This document shows, piece after piece, positions 1-5,490 of a stretch of DNA of 5,490 nt (the stretch's first letter is position 1; every line of letters begins with the position of its first letter). The position numbers and the translations under genes were made by a program. The DNA is taken from contig JANYFQ010000631.1 of assembly GCA_025362615.1 (NCBI GenBank), positions 1 through 5,490 on the forward strand. The letters are read 5' to 3'. Source of the DNA: Hymenobacter sp. Its GTDB lineage: Bacteria > Bacteroidota > Bacteroidia > Cytophagales > Hymenobacteraceae. A model generated the notes under the pieces. That model did no database searches, was not told the DNA's origin, and saw only the letters and a list, made by a program, of their open reading frames with translations.

Positions 1-27
1 TGTTCTCCGGGTTCAGGCTTTTCAAAA

Positions 28-35
28 TACCTTTG
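28..35 (+). promoter_or_regulatory. Possible Bacteroidota -7 promoter box upstream of nuoK
   Basis: The sequence TACCTTTG matches the TAnnTTTG -7 consensus known for Bacteroidota sigma factors. It lies 37 bases before the nuoK start codon. I see no convincing TTTG-type -33 partner at the expected distance, and the window begins only 27 bases upstream, so the match may be chance. If real, it would be an internal promoter giving extra transcription of nuoK and nuoL within the nuo cluster. Confidence 0.25.
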
Positions 36-49
36 CAGCCTCATTTTAC

Positions 50-66
50 GCGGGCTGCCGGCCCGC
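50..66 (+). other. GC-rich hairpin just upstream of the nuoK start
   Basis: GCGGGC (50-55) and GCCCGC (61-66) form a perfect 6-bp all-GC stem around the 5-base loop TGCCG. The stem ends 6 bases before the nuoK ATG. No T-tract follows, so it is not an intrinsic terminator. Its position could lower ribosome access to nuoK, since Bacteroidota initiation usually depends on an unstructured A-rich leader rather than a Shine-Dalgarno sequence. A functional role is inferred only. Confidence 0.4.
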
Positions 67-72
67 TTCCGC

Positions 73-405
73 ATGGACCCCAACCTTCCCGAAGTCATTC
101 GCACCGTTCCGTTGCAGTATTACGTGCTGTTCGCGACCGTCTTGTTCGCCATCGGCGTAACCGGGGTGCTGCTGCGGCGCAACGCCATCATCATCTTCAT
201 GTGCGTCGAGTTGATGCTCAACGCCGTCAATATTCTGCTCACGGCTTTCTCGGCCTACCGCGCCGACCCCAACGGACAGATTTTCGTGTTCTTTATCATG
301 GCCGTTGCCGCCGCCGAAGTCGCCGTCGGCCTGGGTATTATCGTCATGATATACCGCAACTTCCAGAACACCGACGTTAATCTGCTCAGCCGCCTGAAGT
401 GGTAG
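73..405 (+). CDS. nuoK: NADH-quinone oxidoreductase subunit K (complex I)
   Basis: NuoK is a small integral membrane subunit of respiratory complex I. It forms part of the proton-translocating arm and carries the charge-relay path between the quinone site and the antiporter-like subunits. The 110-residue product has the family length and three predicted membrane helices (about residues 14-33, 37-59 and 70-94). The two membrane glutamates typical of NuoK are present at E46 (FMCVELMLN) and E82 (AAAEVAVGLG). They are 36 residues apart, as E36 and E72 are in Escherichia coli. The N terminus is about 10 residues longer than in E. coli. The frame stays open to the left window edge, but ATG at 73 is the only plausible start and gives a normal N terminus. 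No nuoJ end is visible in 1-72, so nuoJ must stop before the window. nuoL follows after an unusually long 159-base spacer. Confidence 0.96.
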   Translation: MDPNLPEVIRTVPLQYYVLFATVLFAIGVTGVLLRRNAIIIFMCVELMLNAVNILLTAFSAYRADPNGQIFVFFIMAVAAAEVAVGLGIIVMIYRNFQNTDVNLLSRLKW

Positions 406-409
406 GTTA

Positions 410-540
410 AATTGTTTGATTGTTGCATTGCCTAATTGTTGGTCGTTCTGGGTTGGCCGTTTTGAGTTGGCCGTTCTGGGATATGTCCCGCAGTGGGCGC
501 AGTGCCGTTCAAAGGCCATATGAGCAACAATTAAACAATT
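410..540 (+). repeat. Inverted-repeat arms framing the nuoK-nuoL spacer
   Basis: The arm at 410-426 (AATTGTTTGATTGTTGC) is complementary to the arm at 524-540 (GCAACAATTAAACAATT) over 17 positions. Sixteen are Watson-Crick pairs and one is G.U in RNA (G418 with T532). Two further pairs are possible after a one-base bulge. The 97-base interior holds a tandem 14-mer array and a small hairpin, GGGA-TATG-TCCC (478-489). In the nuoL leader RNA these arms could form a long stem just upstream of the start codon. In DNA they resemble the terminal inverted repeats of a miniature element. I see no clear target-site duplication, and the spacer contains no gene. Confidence 0.7.
438..479 (+). repeat. Three tandem 14-bp repeats in the nuoK-nuoL spacer
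   Basis: Three head-to-tail 14-base units occupy 438-451, 452-465 and 466-479: GTTGGTCGTTCTGG, GTTGGCCGTTTTGA and GTTGGCCGTTCTGG. Units 1 and 3 differ at one base, and unit 2 differs from unit 3 at two. There are no spacers between units, so this is not a CRISPR array. A related but gapped match (GTTGGGCCGTTTGA on the - strand, near 2546-2559) occurs in the spacer after nuoL, which may be chance. The function is unknown. Confidence 0.75.
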
Positions 541-559
541 AAACAATTAAACAATTAAA
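528..559 (+). repeat. Four perfect 8-bp tandem repeats before nuoL start
   Basis: CAATTAAA is repeated four times without change (528-535, 536-543, 544-551, 552-559). The array ends 5 bases before the nuoL ATG. It supplies the A/T-rich, unstructured leader that Bacteroidota use instead of a Shine-Dalgarno site. The first copies also serve as the right arm of the spacer's inverted repeat. Short perfect arrays can change copy number by slippage, which here would change the nuoL leader but not its reading frame. Confidence 0.85.
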
Positions 560-564
560 TAATA

Positions 565-2511
<1,947 letters not shown>

Positions 2512-2575
2512 CACTGTTGCGCTTTTCGCGGCTAAGCTGCTGTTTTCAAACGGCCCAACCGGGTTCTGGCACCGG

Positions 2576-2583
2576 TATGTTTG
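2576..2583 (+). promoter_or_regulatory. Likely -7 promoter box of the OmpA-like gene
   Basis: TATGTTTG matches the Bacteroidota -7 consensus TAnnTTTG and ends 24 bases before the ATG at 2608. Transcription would then begin at about 2588-2590, leaving a short leader of roughly 20 bases. This supports the ATG at 2608 as the start and excludes the in-frame TTG at 2581, which lies inside the box. A matching -33 element is not clear. I see no good terminator between nuoL and this box, so some read-through from nuoL is possible. Confidence 0.45.
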
Positions 2584-2607
2584 GCCATTTTCCCAACCAT
2601 TTTTTGT

Positions 2608-4179
2608 ATGAATTGTAAACCTATTCTCGCCGCCGGGCTGCTGTTCGGAGGTTTGGTGGCCGCCGCATCGACCGATGCCCAGGCCCAAACCGCCGACCGC
2701 CGGACCGCTTTGAGTGCCAACGTGGGCCTGCTGCAATGCAGCGGCAACATGGGCACCGATTTCTGGGACCTGGGTCGCACCGACTTTCGCGTAGGCGGCG
2801 GCGGCGGTATCACCCGCTACCTCTCGCCTTCCATCGATTTGGGCATCTACGGCTACTACGAAACCTACCGGTTCGTTGCTGACCCTGATAAATTCAAAAA
2901 TGCGGCCTTTGAGGCCCGCACGGGTTTCGTGGATTTCGGCTTTAAGCTGAAGCTCAACAATGGCAAGCTTCTGAAAGAAGATGCCCGCGTTCAGCCTTAC
3001 CTGATGGCCGGCGGCGGTGCTTTCCTGGCCAACTCCAACGGCAATGTAGGGTCGGTGAATTTCTTTAATCAAATTCGCCGGCTCGATGCGTTCGGTGCCG
3101 CTGGCTTGCGTTTCCGCGTCACGGATGCGTTGTTTTTCGACTTGCAAACCAGTCAGCACTACCCGTTCACCGACCGGGTGGACAACCTGGAAGCGCCGTC
3201 GGACAAATTCTATGACCGGTTTTTGCTGCACACCCTGGGCCTGACCTACGCCCTGCCCGGCGCCAAAGACACCGACGAAGACGGTGTGAAAGACAAGCTC
3301 GACAAATGCCCCGGTACGCCCAAAGGCGTGGCCGTCGATTTGGTGGGTTGCCCCCTCGACCGCGACATGGACACTGTGCCGGACTATCTCGACAAATGCC
3401 CCGACGAAAAAGGCTTGGTGGCCCTCGACGGCTGCCCCGACCGCGACGGCGACGGCATCCGCGACAGCGACGATGCCTGCCCCGACCAGCCCGGCAAAGC
3501 CGAGTTTAAAGGCTGCCCCGACACCGACAACGACGGCGTGATTGACTCGGCCGACAAGTGCCCCGGCACCCCGGCCGGCGTGAAAGTCGATGCCACTGGT
3601 TGCCCCCTCGACCGCGACGGCGACGGTGTACCGGATTACCAAGACAAGTGCCCCGACCGCGCCGGTCCGGCCTCGAACCAAGGTTGCCCCGAAATCAAGG
3701 CCGAAACCAAAAAGCGCCTTTCGGAAGCCACCAAGTTCATCCAGTTCGAGTTCAACAAGGCCGTGCTCAAAACCTCGTCCTACCCGACCCTCGACCAGCT
3801 CGCCGCCGTCATGGTGGAGTACCCGGATTACACGATGGGCATTTCGGCCCACGCCGATGACAAAGGCGAGGACAACTACAACCTGCGCCTCTCGGACGAC
3901 CGCGCCGCTTCGGCCCGCACGTATATGCTGAGCAAAGGCGTTCCGGCCGAGCGCATTGTGTCGCACGGCTACGGCGAAACCAAGCCCATTGGCGACAACA
4001 AAACCGATGCCGGCCGCGCCCTCAACCGCCGCGTCGAGTTCGACCTCTACCTCACCGGCGACCCCAACGCCTCGGAAGTGAAGTACGGCCCCGCGCCGGC
4101 CATTCAACCCGAGGCCCCCAAGGCTGCCCCGGTGAAGAAGGCCCCGGCCAAAAAAGCCCCGGCCCGCCGCCGCCGCTAA
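2608..4179 (+). CDS. OmpA-family outer-membrane protein with TSP3 repeats
   Basis: This is a secreted 523-residue cell-envelope protein expected to sit in the outer membrane and bind peptidoglycan. Residues 1-27 form a signal peptide (MNCKPILAAGLLFGG...) with an AQA-type cleavage site. Residues of about 30-218 look like a small OmpA-type beta-barrel of the Bacteroidota kind, with alternating aromatic strands and a Gly-rich turn at 63-67. Residues 221-361 carry five thrombospondin type-3 repeats with DxDxDGxxD calcium-binding motifs and ten cysteines. Residues of about 370-482 are an OmpA C-terminal domain. D417 (AHADDKG) and R432 (LSDDRA), 15 residues apart, correspond to the pair that binds diaminopimelate in this family, and the NRRVEF end is present. 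A basic Ala/Pro/Lys/Arg tail (about 495-523) follows, which many family members lack. ATG at 2608 is chosen over TTG at 2581 because it begins the signal peptide. A terminator follows directly, so it is probably a single-gene unit or the end of one. Confidence 0.93.
   Translation: MNCKPILAAGLLFGGLVAAASTDAQAQTADRRTALSANVGLLQCSGNMGTDFWDLGRTDFRVGGGGGITRYLSPSIDLGIYGYYETYRFVADPDKFKNAAFEARTGFVDFGFKLKLNNGKLLKEDARVQPYLMAGGGAFLANSNGNVGSVNFFNQIRRLDAFGAAGLRFRVTDALFFDLQTSQHYPFTDRVDNLEAPSDKFYDRFLLHTLGLTYALPGAKDTDEDGVKDKLDKCPGTPKGVAVDLVGCPLDRDMDTVPDYLDKCPDEKGLVALDGCPDRDGDGIRDSDDACPDQPGKAEFKGCPDTDNDGVIDSADKCPGTPAGVKVDATGCPLDRDGDGVPDYQDKCPDRAGPASNQGCPEIKAETKKRLSEATKFIQFEFNKAVLKTSSYPTLDQLAAVMVEYPDYTMGISAHADDKGEDNYNLRLSDDRAASARTYMLSKGVPAERIVSHGYGETKPIGDNKTDAGRALNRRVEFDLYLTGDPNASEVKYGPAPAIQPEAPKAAPVKKAPAKKAPARRRR
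3268..3690 (+). repeat. Thrombospondin type-3 repeat block in the OmpA gene
   Basis: The block encodes residues 221-361 of the OmpA-like protein. Five Asp-rich units alternate with Cys pairs of the form KCP...GCP or ACP...GCP. The cysteine spacings are 14, 12, 12, 14 and 12 residues (C234-C248, C264-C276, C291-C303, C318-C332, C348-C360). The two 14-spaced loops, CPGTPKGVAVDLVGCPLDRD and CPGTPAGVKVDATGCPLDRD, are close copies at both protein and DNA level, which suggests duplication of a unit. The second Asp motif is degenerate (DRDMDTVPD instead of DRDGDGVPD) but keeps its aspartates. Calcium binding and disulfide bonding are inferred from the family. Confidence 0.88.
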
Positions 4180-4197
4180 GGCCAGTCGGATTGACAC

Positions 4198-4233
4198 AAA
4201 AAAGACCCGCTCGAAACGAGCGGGTCTTTTTTT
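4198..4233 (+). terminator. Strong intrinsic terminator, likely bidirectional
   Basis: The GC-rich stem GACCCGCTCG (4204-4213) pairs perfectly with CGAGCGGGTC (4217-4226) around an AAA loop. It is flanked by six A (4198-4203) and seven T (4227-4233), extending the stem to 16 bp. It begins 18 bases after the OmpA-like stop codon. Because the A-tract reads as a T-tract on the other strand, the structure should also stop transcripts arriving from egtD, whose stop is about 160 bases away. Confidence 0.93.
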
Positions 4234-4260
4234 GGGCTTGAGTGTAGGATGAAGCAGGGT

Positions 4261-4389
4261 CAGTGGTCGGGCGCATCGCCCGAAGGACTTCGTCCGGCCA
4301 CTGCGGCTAGAACGACTCGCGCTCCAATCGTTCTGGGGCAGCATACGGCAGTGGCCGGACGAACCCTTCGGAAATTCGCCCGACCTCTG
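4261..4389. repeat. 129-bp imperfect palindrome between terminator and egtD
   Basis: The left arm (4261-4304) and right arm (4348-4389) are reverse complements with few differences. The inner part, 4289-4304 with 4348-4363, is a perfect 16-bp match. CCGAAGG (4280-4286) pairs with 4365-4371, and the outer 13 bases (4261-4273 with 4377-4389) match at 12 positions. The centre holds a smaller inverted repeat, AGAACGA (4309-4315) with TCGTTCT (4328-4334). The left arm can also fold alone as a three-way structure: outer stem CAGTGG/CCACTG, hairpin CGGGCG-CAT-CGCCCG (4268-4282) and hairpin GGAC-TTC-GTCC (4285-4295). It contains no credible gene and ends one base from the egtD stop codon. It resembles a REP/BIME or miniature-element type of intergenic repeat, but its family is unknown to me. 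Confidence 0.85.
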
Positions 4390-4390
4390 G

Positions 4391-5338
4391 CTACCGCGCC
4401 AGCACGACATCAGCAAAATCGGTGGCGACATCCGTAAACGTGGCCACCACGCGCATCTCCGCTGCTGCGGCCAACTCCGCAATTTGCGGTTGCGTGAATT
4501 TATAGGAGTTTTCGGTGTGAATTAATTCCCATGCGGCAAATTCGAAGGCTTGGCCGAGGGCTTCGATGCAAACAGTCTGGGCTTCGGTGCTGACTAAAAA
4601 CGAGCGCATTGCGCCCGTCAGCGGCTCGTAGTCGGCGTAGTGTTGCCAGCGGTCAAGGGCAAAATCGGCCCCCAGCTCGCGGTTGAGGCGCGTGAGCAGG
4701 TTGCGGTTGAAGGCGGCGGTTACGCCCTGCGCGTCGTCGTAGGCCGCCCGGATGCGGCGCGGGTCTTTCTGCAAATCGAAGCCCAGCAGCAGGCGGTCGG
4801 CCGGGCCGAGGGGCGCGGCAAGCTGGGCCAGAAAGCCGGCCCGTCCAACGGGGTCAAAATTGCCAATGTTGGAGCCTAAAAACAACACCGCCTTGCGGCC
4901 GGGCAGGGTTGCCAGGGTCGCCAGGGCCGTGCCGTAGTCGGCCACCAGCGGCTCGACGTGCAAGCTTGGTAGTTCCTGCTGCAAGCTGGCCATTAACCCG
5001 GCCACGGCGCTGGGCGAAATATCGACCGGTATGTAGGTAAACGCTTGGTCCGTAGCCAGCAATGCCCGCAGCAGCAACTTGGTTTTGAGGCCGTCGCCAG
5101 CTCCCAGCTCCACCAGCGAAAACGGCCCGCTGGCCTCCGGCGGGTTCAGGGCCGCTACCAATGCCGCGCTCTGCGCCTCAAAAATGCTGTACTCGGCCCG
5201 AGTGGGGTAATATTCGGGCAGGGCCATTATTTGCTGAAACAGCTGGCTGCCTACCTCGTCGTAGAAATACATGGACGACAAGGTTTTCGGCATTCGGCGC
5301 AAGCCTTCGGCAACGTGCGCGGCGAGATTTTCGGTCAT
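4391..5338 (-). CDS. egtD: L-histidine N-alpha-methyltransferase
   Basis: EgtD uses three S-adenosylmethionine molecules to trimethylate the alpha-amino group of histidine to hercynine, the first step of ergothioneine synthesis in the cytoplasm. The 315-residue product is of family length. The N-terminal histidine-site motif FYDEVGSQLFQQIMALPEYYPTR (22-47) contains Y26 and Y43. The SAM-binding motif LVELGAGDGLKTKLLL is at 75-90, followed by PVDIS (D106), VADYG (D134) and FLGSNIGNF (N160). The conserved block LLGFDLQKDPRRIRAAYDD (184-202) continues into GVTAAFNRNLLTRLNREL. E276 and S278 (HTENSYKF) complete the substrate pocket. By recalled comparison these match Y39, Y56, N166, E282 and S284 of mycobacterial EgtD. 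The ATG start gives the usual short N terminus and has no Shine-Dalgarno. It lies 57 bases after egtB in the same direction, so the two are probably co-transcribed. Its stop codon nearly touches the 129-bp palindrome. Confidence 0.96.
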   Translation of the reverse strand: MTENLAAHVAEGLRRMPKTLSSMYFYDEVGSQLFQQIMALPEYYPTRAEYSIFEAQSAALVAALNPPEASGPFSLVELGAGDGLKTKLLLRALLATDQAFTYIPVDISPSAVAGLMASLQQELPSLHVEPLVADYGTALATLATLPGRKAVLFLGSNIGNFDPVGRAGFLAQLAAPLGPADRLLLGFDLQKDPRRIRAAYDDAQGVTAAFNRNLLTRLNRELGADFALDRWQHYADYEPLTGAMRSFLVSTEAQTVCIEALGQAFEFAAWELIHTENSYKFTQPQIAELAAAAEMRVVATFTDVATDFADVVLAR

Positions 5339-5395
5339 AAACGGTGGTCAGGCGGAAGCTAAAATACAGGGTTTTTCTACAAATCCGACGAAGCA

Positions 5396-5490
5396 TTAGT
5401 GTGCCAGCCGGATGCCACTGAATTGCCAGCGCTTATCAGCCGCAAAGAAGTTGCGGTAGCTCAGGCGGGCGTGGTTTTGGGGGGTGGCGC
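5396..5490 (-). CDS. egtB: Ergothioneine biosynthesis protein EgtB, C-terminal end
   Basis: Only the last 30 codons and the TAA stop (5396-5398) are in the window; the gene continues past the right edge and its first complete codon here begins at 5488. The translated end, ATPQNHARLSYRNFFAADKR followed by WQFSGIRLAH, matches the C terminus of EgtB and related formylglycine-generating-enzyme-fold proteins, which usually end in RNFF...RWQFxGxRLA. EgtB is a non-heme iron enzyme that joins hercynine with a thiol donor (cysteine or gamma-glutamylcysteine) and oxidises it to a sulfoxide. The placement just upstream of egtD on the same strand strongly supports the call. Catalytic residues lie outside the window and cannot be checked. 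Confidence 0.85.
   Translation of the reverse strand, partial: ATPQNHARLSYRNFFAADKRWQFSGIRLAH

Noticed and set aside
33..380. + strand frame overlapping nuoK as a possible nuoJ tail
   Set aside because: The product is Arg/His-rich and not membrane-like, unlike NuoJ, and it runs through most of nuoK.
46..546. 166-codon open frame on the - strand across nuoK and the spacer
   Set aside because: It is antisense to nuoK, and its N-terminal part is read from the spacer repeats; there is no recognisable domain.
438..559. CRISPR array in the nuoK-nuoL spacer
   Set aside because: The 14-mers and 8-mers are directly adjacent with no unique spacers, and the units are far too short.
2581..2607. TTG at 2581 as start of the OmpA-like protein
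   Set aside because: It would add nine residues before a good signal peptide and overlaps the promoter-like box at 2576-2583; the ATG at 2608 fits better.
4249..4437. 62-codon + strand frame within the palindrome
   Set aside because: It spans the inverted repeat and the antisense end of egtD, is Arg/Ala-rich, and resembles no protein family.
5339..5395. Separate promoter for egtD in the egtB-egtD gap
   Set aside because: The best box on the - strand, TATTTTAG, mismatches TAnnTTTG, and the nearby TTTG is only 13 bases away, too close for a -33 element. Co-transcription with egtB is simpler.

Overview
This window looks like chromosomal DNA from a GC-rich Bacteroidota, most likely a Hymenobacter-like member of the Cytophagales. 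The reasons are the NuoK and NuoL sequence style, an outer-membrane OmpA protein with thrombospondin type-3 calcium repeats, A/T-rich start regions without Shine-Dalgarno sequences, and TAnnTTTG promoter-like boxes. The genus is an inference from protein style, not a database match.

Layout. Positions 1-72 are a short leader without a gene. On the + strand follow nuoK (73-405), a 159-base spacer full of short repeats, nuoL (565-2511), a 96-base spacer with a promoter-like box, and an OmpA/TSP3 outer-membrane protein gene (2608-4179). A strong, symmetric intrinsic terminator (4198-4233) closes this side. A 129-base imperfect palindrome (4261-4389) then abuts the stop codon of egtD. On the - strand lie egtD (4391-5338) and, upstream of it and cut by the window edge, the last 30 codons of egtB (5396-5490). 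The + and - strand units are convergent and meet at the terminator and palindrome.

How the genes work together. NuoK and NuoL are membrane, proton-pumping subunits of respiratory complex I and are the tail of a nuo cluster that begins left of the window. NuoM is not the next gene, which is unusual. The OmpA-like protein is a separate cell-envelope gene that anchors the outer membrane to peptidoglycan, probably with its own promoter. EgtB and EgtD are the core enzymes of ergothioneine biosynthesis: EgtD trimethylates histidine to hercynine and EgtB attaches sulfur to hercynine.

No clearly new multi-gene system is visible. The most unusual signals are non-coding. One is the repeat-rich nuoK-nuoL spacer, with three tandem 14-mers, four tandem 8-mers ending 5 bases before the nuoL start, and long complementary arms. 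The other is the long palindrome touching the end of egtD. Both look like candidates for dispersed, possibly mobile or regulatory, intergenic repeat families.
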